In this document: positions 1 through 7,611 of the stretch, piece by piece | Position numbering within the stretch: the stretch's first letter is position 1 | How the letters are laid out: each line of letters begins with the position of its first letter | Assembly: GCA_003477185.1 (NCBI GenBank) | Contig: DMTJ01000357.1 | Coordinates: forward strand, 1 to 16,730 | Source of the DNA: Lentisphaeria bacterium | GTDB lineage: Bacteria; Verrucomicrobiota; Lentisphaeria; JABSQK01; UBA12247 | Length of the DNA: 16,730 nt | Direction: 5' to 3' | Translations under genes and position numbers: made by a program | The notes under the pieces: model-generated | Database searches by the model: none | The model's input: the letters and a program-made list of their open reading frames with translations, nothing else | Told to the model about the DNA's origin: nothing

Positions 1-1
1 G

Positions 2-1042
2 GCTGGCAAGAGCCAGAACGCGGCGGTGCTGCACAGCAAGCGATCCTTTCATGGGGACCAGGTGGTGGATGCATATCTGTCGCTGGCGGCTGCCTTGAGC
101 TCTCAGCAGCAGTATTATATTCGGCGTGACCTGAACGTTTCATTCTGTACCAATGGCTACGATGTGAACAGTGGCTACTCGGTGATGTTCGGTGCGGATA
201 ATAATCGCGTGACGCAGTTGCGGCGCAAGGGCGTAGTCATTGCCGAAACCACCGATCGAGAGTTTCGGTTTCCAATTGGTACGAATCACCATGAGGTCCA
301 CTGGCGGATGTGGCACTTTGAATGTCGCAAGGAAGGCACGCGTGTCATCGTGCGTTACAACGGCCGCACGATGTTTGACGTCCAGGATGAGGAGCCGCTA
401 GAGGGCGGGCATCTGGCACTCTGGACTGTCGCCAACGCCTTCACCGTGTCGCGCGTGACGGTCGCTGCTGAACGGCAGGCACTCAACCCGGAAGTGAGCT
501 GGCAGGATTATGGGGACCTCACCAGCGCCTGGAAGCCGCTCGATCCTGACTCTGTGCGGCTATCTACCCGCGAGGCCCTTACCGATGTCGAGAATGCAGT
601 CAGTGGTGGCACGCTGGGGGTCTGGCAGGCATTTTCCGTAAACTTGCAGGAGACCCCGATTCTCGAGCTTCCGTTGCAGGTTTCTGGGGCAAAGGTAAAC
701 TTGCACATTCAGATCGGTTCGGCCACCTATCTGGTTGCGATTTCGGCGCCTACTGGGCAGATGATGAACTGCCTGAAGCCCAAGGCTTTGGCCCGTTTTT
801 CGCGTAGTTATCTGCGGGCCGACAATGGGCTGAAGCTGATCGGCTCGGCTCGGCCGGTGGCGGGCTTGCTGGTGATTAATCTGGGAGAGATGATCAATGC
901 GGTCGGATCGGTGCCAGGTTCCACCATGGTCACGCTCACGGTCGGCAACAGTAGCAACGAGGAATACCTGCTGGTAGGCACCAGCGGGAACCCCAAGGGA
1001 ACACGCTACACCATCGGGATGCCGACATGGCGCGGCGAATAG
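2..1042 (+). CDS. 3' part of a beta-sandwich (LamG/concanavalin-like) protein, unknown function
   Basis: The frame is open to the left edge, so the gene is truncated at its 5' end; the first in-window GTG (26) has no reason to be the start. About 346 residues are visible. The first ~155 have the alternating beta pattern of a concanavalin-like (LamG or DUF1080-type) jelly-roll: a Tyr/Asp-rich strand region, an HWRMWHFECRKEG stretch, then RVIVRYNGRTMFDV and a terminal strand ending VSRVTVAAE. The remaining ~180 residues look like a second beta-rich domain with no motif I recognise. No transmembrane segment is visible. Its stop lies 16 nt inside the next gene, which suggests co-translation with the membrane protein at 1027. 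Role is unknown; a glycan-binding or cell-surface role is inferred from the fold and neighbour only. Confidence 0.7.
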   Translation, partial: AGKSQNAAVLHSKRSFHGDQVVDAYLSLAAALSSQQQYYIRRDLNVSFCTNGYDVNSGYSVMFGADNNRVTQLRRKGVVIAETTDREFRFPIGTNHHEVHWRMWHFECRKEGTRVIVRYNGRTMFDVQDEEPLEGGHLALWTVANAFTVSRVTVAAERQALNPEVSWQDYGDLTSAWKPLDPDSVRLSTREALTDVENAVSGGTLGVWQAFSVNLQETPILELPLQVSGAKVNLHIQIGSATYLVAISAPTGQMMNCLKPKALARFSRSYLRADNGLKLIGSARPVAGLLVINLGEMINAVGSVPGSTMVTLTVGNSSNEEYLLVGTSGNPKGTRYTIGMPTWRGE

Positions 1043-2601
1043 CTGCCCTGGCGATCGCGGCGGCGATTCTGCTCGACCTTCTGGCGGTGAATTGGCACGG
1101 CATTCCGGTATCGACCGTTCTGGTCTGTCTGGCCGGGGGGCTGATCCTCTGCGGGAATCCTTCGCAACCGCCCAAGCCGCCTTGGACGTGGGCGTTGTTT
1201 TGCGCAGCCGTTTGCCTCGCGGCCCCACCGACGGGCGGAGCGGGCTTCCGCGAGGCTGCGCAGTTATTGTTGGTGATCGGAGTGGGCTGGATCGTGTGTG
1301 GCGCGTTGGCTCCCGAGGACAAACGCTGGCTGGGGTTTCTGCTGGCCGCCTTGGCACCTGTGGCAGCGGGGCTGGGTTTTGCGAACTTCGCAAGTCCGGC
1401 TCGGCTTGGTTTGGTTGCTGCGGTGGGGCTCGTGGCGCTGGCTGCGACTGCCCCTCGGTGGGCACTTTGGGGAGTGGTGCCCGTGGCAGCAGTCTGCGGA
1501 ACAGCGATCGACAACGGCCCTTTGATTCTTCTTGGGGCCGCTGGCGCAGCCGCGATCACGCGGCGCCGCAGCCGGCTGCCACAAGCGTGCGCAATTTTTG
1601 CGGTCGCGCTGCTGGCAGTGCTGCTCAATCGTGCGGCGGTGGAGTCCCTCCGTCTTCATCACGCGGATGGTCAGGCCAAGCGCGGCTTGCTGGAGATGCA
1701 GGCCACACCAGGCGCAATTTCGGCGCGGTCACTGGGATTTGGCCTGGGATCGTACAAAAACACGATCGGCAACTATCACCGCTCATTCCCCGCCCACTAC
1801 GATAATCGAGTGGCGCCGGATACAAACAGTACCTATCTGGTCTGGGCGGTCGAGGGAGGGATTCCGCTGGCGCTCGCCTGGCTCCTGCTAGTCGGCGGGA
1901 GCATTCTTGGAAAGGGAAAGCAGGACCACGAGCGTGTGTTTGGCGTGGTGATCCTGATTGCCGGATTATTTACGACCGTCATTACCAGCCACACGGGGCT
2001 CGTCGTCGCTGCCGCGTTGGGAGTATGGCGGGGAAAGTGGCCGCAGGCTGGGTGGCGCCCGCTCTGGGGGCCAGCCGCCTTGATTCTTACTGGCTGCGTG
2101 GGCGGTCTGCTCCGCAATCCAGAGGCGCGGGGACAGCCCGTAAAACCGCGCATTTTGCAGTCAGCAGTCGAGGAGATTCGCTGCCATGTATTTGAAGCCG
2201 AACATCCAGCTGAACCGCCAAGTGAGGGGATGGACGTCCGCGAGGCGAACGGCGCCTCTGGGAATCACGTCCTCGCGATTCCCGTGGACGCTGGGAAAGG
2301 CAAGGGCACAGCGCGGTACTCTGTGCAGATTCCACCGGGCACCTACCATCTCTGGCTGCGGGTGTTCTGGGAGGACGGCTGTGGCAACTCTGTGGGCGTA
2401 GTCGTGGGGGAATCATCGATGATCGTTTCTGATAGTCGTTACGGACTCTGGCACTGGGTGCGGGCACCCAGAATGATTTCCGTACCTGTCTCCAGCGCTG
2501 AACTCCTGATCCGCAATCTTGAGGATGGCGTGATGATCGATCAGTTCTTGTGGGTGGGGCGCGAGGATTTCGTCCCTGCTGGCGTGATGAAGGCGCGTTA
2601 A
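1027..2601 (+). CDS. Polytopic membrane protein, O-antigen ligase/Wzy-like, with C-terminal carbohydrate-binding-like domain
   Basis: 524 residues. Residues 1 to about 360 are a series of hydrophobic segments (roughly ten) split by a longer soluble loop near residues 200-270. That loop ends in GFGLGSYKNTI and, after a gap, NSTYLVWAVEGGIPLALAW, which matches the G-x-G-x-x-x-F/Y ... N-x-Y-L-x-x-x-x-E-x-G pattern of the O-antigen ligase/polymerase superfamily. From about residue 376 a soluble domain begins with VFEAEHPAEPP and ends with IDQFLWVGREDFVPAG, the pattern of CBM6/CBM35-like or malectin-like beta-sandwich domains. The ATG overlaps the previous gene by 16 nt and has GGGA at 1016-1019, 7 nt upstream. 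Inferred role: glycan polymerisation or ligation at the inner membrane, with a periplasmic sugar-binding module. The exact reaction cannot be told from sequence. Confidence 0.65.
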   Translation: MARRIAALAIAAAILLDLLAVNWHGIPVSTVLVCLAGGLILCGNPSQPPKPPWTWALFCAAVCLAAPPTGGAGFREAAQLLLVIGVGWIVCGALAPEDKRWLGFLLAALAPVAAGLGFANFASPARLGLVAAVGLVALAATAPRWALWGVVPVAAVCGTAIDNGPLILLGAAGAAAITRRRSRLPQACAIFAVALLAVLLNRAAVESLRLHHADGQAKRGLLEMQATPGAISARSLGFGLGSYKNTIGNYHRSFPAHYDNRVAPDTNSTYLVWAVEGGIPLALAWLLLVGGSILGKGKQDHERVFGVVILIAGLFTTVITSHTGLVVAAALGVWRGKWPQAGWRPLWGPAALILTGCVGGLLRNPEARGQPVKPRILQSAVEEIRCHVFEAEHPAEPPSEGMDVREANGASGNHVLAIPVDAGKGKGTARYSVQIPPGTYHLWLRVFWEDGCGNSVGVVVGESSMIVSDSRYGLWHWVRAPRMISVPVSSAELLIRNLEDGVMIDQFLWVGREDFVPAGVMKAR

Positions 2602-2657
2602 TGATTAGAACCGCGGGCAGAACACGGTCGTAAGGCCTACCGGATGAGCTGGATCCC

Positions 2658-2685
2658 TTGACAAGGCCAGCGTATAACTGATAGT
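2658..2685 (+). promoter_or_regulatory. Candidate sigma-70-type promoter for the pseudopilin-rpe pair
   Basis: A perfect TTGACA at 2658-2663 is followed after 16 nt by GATAGT at 2680-2685 (four of six matches to TATAAT). The start codon lies 35-38 nt downstream. It sits in the 118-nt gap after the membrane protein gene, so it would make the pseudopilin and rpe a separate unit. Only the -35 box is strong. Confidence 0.35.
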
Positions 2686-2719
2686 AACCGGATATTCCTT
2701 CCCGTCAGAACATGAGGCA

Positions 2720-3283
2720 ATGATGAAAACGCGTCGTTTTACTCTGGTTGAGTTACTTACCGTGATTACCATCATCGCCGTTTTAGCTGGACTTGCCGCT
2801 GGTGGTTTTCTCAAGGTAAGCGAAAAGGCACGTATCGTTCAGACCAAGGCAAGAATGAGCGCTTTACAGATGGCGATCGAGCAGTATCGCAGCACCTACT
2901 CCTACTACCCCTTCACGTTGATTTCGACTGTGGATAAGCGACTGAACTCTGGCGAGTACGAAGATCTGATCAAGTGCCTGCGTGCAGCCGACGTCGACCT
3001 GAATCCTCGCGCACTACCGATGCTCAGCGCAGACGACGATACATATGTGGATGGTTGGGAAGGAAGCTACCAGGTGGCTCTGGACTTGGACTACGACGGG
3101 AAAGTTGACGGAGCAGTGATCTATGGCTATTACGACGACGACGCCCCCTACGACGAAGACGAAGACGACATCGATCGTGACGTAATTATCTGGTCTAAGG
3201 GCAAGGACGGGCTCGATAGCGCGATCGATAATCGCCTCAATGACGACGACAACGACGATAACGTCAACTCATGGGACGATTGA
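2720..3283 (+). CDS. GspG-like type II secretion/type IV pseudopilin with acidic C-terminus
   Basis: 187 residues from the first ATG. The second ATG (2723) has the better spacing (5 nt) from GAGG at 2714-2717. The N-terminus is a class III prepilin signal: basic MMKTRR, then FTLVELLTVITIIAVLAGL, with the conserved Glu at +5 of the mature protein and a ~20-residue hydrophobic helix. The residue before Phe is Arg rather than the usual Gly. The C-terminal half keeps the layout of the GspG major pseudopilin: DGWEGSY (the D-x-W-x-x-x-Y element), a strand region, then IIWSKGKDG and an Asp/Asn-rich tail ending SWDD, where GspG binds calcium. Two Asp/Glu clusters make it very acidic. It is probably cleaved by a prepilin peptidase and assembled in a secretion pseudopilus or similar fibre. 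No other secretion gene is in view. Its stop overlaps the rpe start. Confidence 0.8.
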   Translation: MMKTRRFTLVELLTVITIIAVLAGLAAGGFLKVSEKARIVQTKARMSALQMAIEQYRSTYSYYPFTLISTVDKRLNSGEYEDLIKCLRAADVDLNPRALPMLSADDDTYVDGWEGSYQVALDLDYDGKVDGAVIYGYYDDDAPYDEDEDDIDRDVIIWSKGKDGLDSAIDNRLNDDDNDDNVNSWDD

Positions 3284-3957
3284 ACCCGTTTGCGGGCGAT
3301 ACCCGCCTCTTGATTGCACCGTCATTGCTCGCCGCCGATTTCTGCCGTTTGGGCGCAGATATCGATGCCGTTCTGGCAGCCGGTGCAGACCTCCTGCACG
3401 TAGATGTGATGGATGCGCACTTTGTCCCCAATCTTTCGATGGGACCGCCAGTCTTGGCCAGTGTACGCGCCTACACCGATGCCTTTCTTGATGTTCATTT
3501 GATGATGACTGATCCTGGACGCTACATTGCGGACTATGTAAAGGCCGGGGCGGACCACATCACTATCCATGTCGAAGCGGATAGCGACGTTGGGGAAACC
3601 ATACAGGTGATTCATGACGCTGGTCTGAGCGCAGGGCTTTCGATCAAGCCTGCCACTGCGCCGGAAACCATTTTCCCGTTTCTGGATCAGCTTGAGCTGA
3701 TTCTGGTGATGACGGTAGAGCCGGGATTTGGCGGGCAGTCCTTCATGGCAGAGTCGATGCCTGCTATTCGGGTAATCTCGGCAGAGCTGTCTCGCCGCGG
3801 GCTGTCGATTCCGATTCAGGTAGACGGCGGCATTGATGCCAGAACCGCTCCTGTAGCAACTGAGGCTGGGGCCACGGTCCTCGTCGCAGGCAGCAGCGTC
3901 TTTGGCCACCCCGACGGCCCCACTGCGGCCATCGCAGGAATTCGGGACGCCGTCTGA
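3271..3957 (+). CDS. rpe: Ribulose-phosphate 3-epimerase
   Basis: 228 residues, the usual family length. It interconverts D-ribulose 5-phosphate and D-xylulose 5-phosphate in the pentose phosphate pathway, in the cytoplasm, as a metal-dependent TIM barrel. Signature elements in order: IAPSLLAADF (15-24), HVDVMDAHFVPN (43-54, with metal ligands His43 and Asp45; the usual Gly at 49 is Ala), DVHLMM, then VEPGFGGQ, VDGGI with the second catalytic Asp, and AGSSVFG, the phosphate-binding end. The ATG at 3271 overlaps the pseudopilin gene by 13 nt and lacks a clear ribosome-binding site, so translation is probably coupled. A TTG at 3280, overlapping the upstream TGA, is an alternative start and would also leave the barrel intact. 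Confidence 0.95.
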   Translation: MGRLNPFAGDTRLLIAPSLLAADFCRLGADIDAVLAAGADLLHVDVMDAHFVPNLSMGPPVLASVRAYTDAFLDVHLMMTDPGRYIADYVKAGADHITIHVEADSDVGETIQVIHDAGLSAGLSIKPATAPETIFPFLDQLELILVMTVEPGFGGQSFMAESMPAIRVISAELSRRGLSIPIQVDGGIDARTAPVATEAGATVLVAGSSVFGHPDGPTAAIAGIRDAV

Positions 3958-4460
3958 GAGTGCCAGGCTGCAAGCGCCCGACTCGCCCCCTTCTCTCGGA
4001 GTTCAATGGTTTGCGGGCGGTGACTGCTCAGCCAGTAGCCTTCTCCATGCTCGCGGTGCGGGCCAATCAGGTTCCACCCTTCTGTTAGATTAATTTGGTT
4101 TTAAGATTTTGGACTCGTGAGTCGTGAGTCGCTCTTCCAAAAACAAAACAGAAATCAACAGCCCCCAGCGGAGGCCTATCTCGGAAACAAGGGTGTTTTC
4201 GGGGCCCATTCTATCTTGACCTCCGTCGGATGATCGCTGACGTCTACTAGGCAGAGGTACCAGACCGCAGCCTCGTTGTACGGACGAATATCGGTAGATA
4301 GACGCGGGTGGTCGTCGGAGAAACCAGCCGAAAAGAAGCTACCAGGAGGGGCACTCTCATCTGAAAGCGGTTGTCCCATTTTCCGAACCGAAGAGTGCTG
4401 GTATGGAGAGGATGAACGCCGGCTCAGTATCAATGTCACTGTCCCATCCGTGACAGCCAG

Positions 4461-4688
4461 ATGCCGACAAAGACACCTGATGCCGTACTCGAGACGTTTG
4501 GCGGATGCTTGTCTACTGTCTTGCCGCTTTTGCAGCAGTCGTCGGACACTGCGAGAGATTGGCGCAGAAATGGGTACTGGCGTCAGCGCGGTTTCACACC
4601 ACAGACGGTCTGTGCGGCTGAGATCGACACGACACCGGCGTCGGCCTTCGGCAAGATCGTTGCGGAGCTGGAGAGTCTAATTGTATAA
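4461..4688 (+). pseudogene. Possible frameshifted C-terminal remnant of a REP-associated (Y1-type) transposase
   Basis: In one frame, 4543-4611 encodes TLREIGAEMGTGVSAVSHHR followed by RSVRLR. This resembles the DnaA-like helix-turn-helix found at the C-terminus of some IS200/REP-associated transposases (pattern: L-x-E-I-G-x-x-x-G-x-x-x-S-A-V-S). The expected continuation, a short acidic helix, appears in a different frame (about 4617-4688) as EIDTTPASAFGKIVAELES and ends at TAA. A frameshift near 4617 would join them. No catalytic HUH or Tyr motif is visible upstream, so only the tail would remain. The call rests on pattern memory and one helix-turn-helix, so it is tentative. Confidence 0.35.
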
Positions 4689-4852
4689 TGATTGCCCTGA
4701 CTGGCCCCGGCCAGAGGCCCTCCACATATATCGAGAAAGCTCGACTGCCGCCTCAGCCGCCAGGCCACAGCGCAGATGTATGACGAGCAAGCTCAAAAAC
4801 TACGGCGTCAGCTTGGAGAGGATTGATTAACCCGAGCCTTGTTTCAGGAAAA

Positions 4853-4879
4853 ATATTCACGGTGCTGTTTTATGAATAT
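4853..4879. promoter_or_regulatory. Perfect 7-bp inverted repeat, candidate operator upstream of the fucosidase gene
   Basis: ATATTCA at 4853-4859 and its exact reverse complement TGAATAT at 4873-4879 are separated by 13 bp, giving 20 bp centre to centre, about two helical turns. It is AT-rich inside a GC-rich region and lies about 155-180 nt before the GH95 start. This geometry suits a dimeric regulator. No clear -35/-10 pair was found near it. Function is inferred. Confidence 0.35.
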
Positions 4880-5034
4880 AGGGGCAGCGAAGCAACTCGA
4901 GGAGAAGAAGCGAGACTTGCTCGAGCCACGCGTCCCCATGAATTGACGTTGAACACGTTGCGGCACCAGACGGAGATCGTACTCTTGCTGATGTCGTGAT
5001 TGAGTCACCCAATTGACAGCGAGAAGGCCCCGAG

Positions 5035-7581
5035 ATGTCTAGCCTACAACAAGATCTTGCTTGGCAGGGCCCTTCCCAGAGCCACCTCCCCTCAGTTTTG
5101 AGCGGCCATCGGATAAGAATAGTGCTCGGAGCCTTATTGCTATCTGTAGCTTTGGCTGGTGCCAATGAACACTCTGTCTTGCGCTACGACAAACCGGCCA
5201 AAGACAACTTGGGGGCGAAGGGCAAAGCCGCGAAAGGAATTGGCTATATCCAGACTGCGCTCCCCCTCGGCAATGGCCGACTGGGCGCGATGTTCTCAGG
5301 AGGAATCGATCAAGAGAATCTGCTGCTAAATGAGATCACGCTGTGGATGAATGCGAAACGCGGGCTCAATGAGGTCGACCAGTCTGGCACGCCGAAGGGC
5401 GCCGCTGCCCACCTCGATACGGTCCGCGAGGCCTATCGTCAGGGCAAGTACGGCACCAAGAACGACAGCATGGAAAGCCTGGCGACTAAGTTCCTAAGCA
5501 CCAAAGAACCACTCGGTAACTACGCCCCCTTCACCAATCTATTGATCTCCACTGGGCACGATCCGAAAGCGGCGACCGAGTATCGCCGGGCGCTGGATGC
5601 ACGCACCGGGCTCGGCACGGTCCGTTATTCGATTGGCGACGGGATCTTTACCCGTGAGTATTTCTGTAGCTATCCCAATGACCTAGTCGCAGCGCGCTAT
5701 ACCGCGAAGAACGCCACGCTCAACCTCACAATCAAAGCCACCACACAGCACAAGGTGACTCAGTCGAGAGCTACTGGAAATCAGATCATCCTCAGCGGCG
5801 AGGTCAAGATGGTCCAGGATAACATCGAGTTTATGCAGCTGGTGCAGATCGCTACTGACGACGGCACACTCGCACCTCAGCCAGATGGCTCGGTCAAAGT
5901 CACAGACGCTACCAGTGTGAGTATCATCCTGACGGGCTATACCGACTACCTGCCTGTCTATCCGGCGTTCAAAGGACGCGACTTCCAAGCCGATTGCAAG
6001 ACGACCATTGAGAGGGCAAGGGCGCTTGGCTACGCCGCCTTAAAGGAAATCCACGTAACAGACTTTTCGACACTGATGGATCGCTGTCGCCTACAGTTGG
6101 ACTTTACTCCCTCGGCCGTGACCACCGACAAGCTGGTGGCCGGTAACGGCAGCTTGGAACTAGACAACCTCTACTTTCACTATGGTCGCTACCTGCAGCT
6201 GAGCTGCTCCCGCGGCGCCCCAGTTCCTTCAAACCTCCAAGGTCTGTGGAATTCGCAGCTCAAGCCTGCGTGGAATTGTGACTACCACACCGACATCAAC
6301 GTGCAGATGAACTACTGGATGGTGAATCCTGCCAACCTGCCCGAATCGTTCAGGCCGTTTGTCGAGTGGCTGAAGATCCTTGCCAAATCCGGTAGCCACG
6401 TTGCCCGGGAGACCTTCGGCATCGACAAGGGCTGGAGCGTCGGGTTAAACGGCAATGTCTTTGGTTTCACTGCCCAAAATGTCCACGGGCGCCGTAATCA
6501 GCAGGCCGGGCATTGGCTGGCTCAGAATCTCTTTGACCACTACGCCTACAGCCAAGACCGCGTCTATCTCGAGGAGATCTACCCAATCCTAAAAGGTGCA
6601 GCTGAGTTCTTTGTCGAGTTTCTGGCACCGTGGAAGGATGGCACCCTCGTGGTCTATCCCACGTGGTCCCCCGAGAATACCTACCTCCCCGGCCAATATG
6701 GTAAGCTAAACAAGCAAGCCTATGGTGCAGCCTGGGATCAGCAGCTTGTGCTAAATCTGTTCACAGACTGCATTGAGGCCTCGACGGTACTGGGGCGCGA
6801 TGACGCCTTTCGTCAGGTCTTGCAGGAGCTGATTCCCAAGCTGTGCCCGCAGAAGATTGGACAGCATGGCCAGCTTCAAGAATGGCCGGAGGACTGGGAC
6901 AGCCCCAAGGACAAGCATCGTCATATCTCCCATCTGATCGCCTTGCACCCAGGCCGCGATATCTCGCCGCTCACCACCAAGGAGCTGACTGCGGCCGCGT
7001 TAGTGACAATGGCGCACCGCGGGGATCAATCGACCGGTTGGAGCACAGGCTGGAAAACCTGTTTCTGGTCACGACTACACAACGGCGATCGAGCCCACAA
7101 GATCTACCGCTTTCTTACCGCCAAGCGGGCCTATCCCAATCTGTTTGACTTTCATCCCCCCTTTCAGATCGACGGCAATTTTGGTGGGGTCGCGGGCGTC
7201 TGCGAGATGCTGCTGCAGAGCCATCTGCGCAGTGCTAATCCCGATGCCAAGACGATCGAAGAGGCCGCTTTTGTCGCCTATAAGAGCGATCCGAAGGCAC
7301 CAAAGAACTTCCTGCCTGTGGTACCGGACGAGAGCCTGGCCGAAGCGCCCTACATCCTGCACCTGCTCCCTGCTCTCCCCTCCGCTTGGCCCAGTGGCCG
7401 AATCAACGGCCTGCGCGCGCGCGGCGGCTTTGAGGTCGATCTTTCGTGGCAGAGCGGCACGCTCACGCAAGCCACAATCCGCGCAAACAGAGACGGCTCT
7501 TTCCGCCTCTATGCAGCTGCAAGTCTCAGTGATGTGATCTCGCTGAAGAAGGGTCAGGCGAAGATCTGGCCTGGTCAATGA
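5035..7581 (+). CDS. Exported GH95-family alpha-L-fucosidase (or related alpha-L-galactosidase)
   Basis: 848 residues, normal for GH95. It should hydrolyse terminal alpha-linked L-fucose (usually alpha-1,2) by an inverting mechanism. The ATG has GAGAAGG at 5021-5027, 7 nt upstream. A ~27-residue polar start precedes a hydrophobic segment (about 28-43) ending ALAGA, so it is probably exported. Domains in order: N-terminal beta-sandwich (about 48-290, with LPLGNGRLGAMFSGG and LNEITLWMN), linker, (alpha/alpha)6 barrel, C-terminal beta domain (GLRARGGFEVDLSW). Catalytic landmarks: SPEN with the general acid Glu547; PPFQIDGNFGG with Asp713; YHTDINVQMNYW, where the N-x-N pair of the characterised enzyme reads Asp420-Ile-Asn422; and HRHISHLIALHPG. 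First gene of a + strand cluster with sulfatases and an esterase, which suggests action on a sulfated fucan. An alpha-L-galactosidase specificity cannot be excluded. Confidence 0.92.
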   Translation: MSSLQQDLAWQGPSQSHLPSVLSGHRIRIVLGALLLSVALAGANEHSVLRYDKPAKDNLGAKGKAAKGIGYIQTALPLGNGRLGAMFSGGIDQENLLLNEITLWMNAKRGLNEVDQSGTPKGAAAHLDTVREAYRQGKYGTKNDSMESLATKFLSTKEPLGNYAPFTNLLISTGHDPKAATEYRRALDARTGLGTVRYSIGDGIFTREYFCSYPNDLVAARYTAKNATLNLTIKATTQHKVTQSRATGNQIILSGEVKMVQDNIEFMQLVQIATDDGTLAPQPDGSVKVTDATSVSIILTGYTDYLPVYPAFKGRDFQADCKTTIERARALGYAALKEIHVTDFSTLMDRCRLQLDFTPSAVTTDKLVAGNGSLELDNLYFHYGRYLQLSCSRGAPVPSNLQGLWNSQLKPAWNCDYHTDINVQMNYWMVNPANLPESFRPFVEWLKILAKSGSHVARETFGIDKGWSVGLNGNVFGFTAQNVHGRRNQQAGHWLAQNLFDHYAYSQDRVYLEEIYPILKGAAEFFVEFLAPWKDGTLVVYPTWSPENTYLPGQYGKLNKQAYGAAWDQQLVLNLFTDCIEASTVLGRDDAFRQVLQELIPKLCPQKIGQHGQLQEWPEDWDSPKDKHRHISHLIALHPGRDISPLTTKELTAAALVTMAHRGDQSTGWSTGWKTCFWSRLHNGDRAHKIYRFLTAKRAYPNLFDFHPPFQIDGNFGGVAGVCEMLLQSHLRSANPDAKTIEEAAFVAYKSDPKAPKNFLPVVPDESLAEAPYILHLLPALPSAWPSGRINGLRARGGFEVDLSWQSGTLTQATIRANRDGSFRLYAAASLSDVISLKKGQAKIWPGQ

Positions 7582-7611
7582 GCCAATGATGAGCTAGCCA
7601 AGACTCAAGCC

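Larger units (their letters stand above)
3958..5034. other. 1.08-kb region without an intact gene
   Basis: No convincing intact coding sequence was found on either strand. Open frames here either are shadows of each other or lack recognisable protein character; one - strand frame (4176-4679) is arginine-rich and antisense to the transposase remnant. What it does hold: a short repeat at 4112-4130 (the palindrome GACTCGTGAGTC, with CGTGAGTC repeated at 4123-4130), a hairpin at 4180-4203, a possible transposase remnant (about 4461-4688) and an inverted repeat at 4853-4879. The region looks like a decayed insertion site plus the leader of the fucosidase gene. Confidence 0.6.

Noticed and set aside
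560..1465. Long - strand open frame across the first two genes
   Set aside because: Proline/arginine-rich shadow of two well-supported + strand genes.
4180..4203. Hairpin CTCGGAAACA/TGTTTTCGGG as a terminator for rpe
   Set aside because: No U-tract on either strand and over 200 nt from the rpe stop; noted only as a structure.
4176..4679. Long open frame on the - strand, possible hypothetical gene
   Set aside because: Its upstream half is arginine-rich and antisense to the possible transposase remnant; no recognisable motif and no good start or ribosome-binding site.
5013..5018. TTGACA as a promoter for the fucosidase gene
   Set aside because: It is only 16 nt before the start codon and next to the ribosome-binding site, too close to drive this gene from its start.
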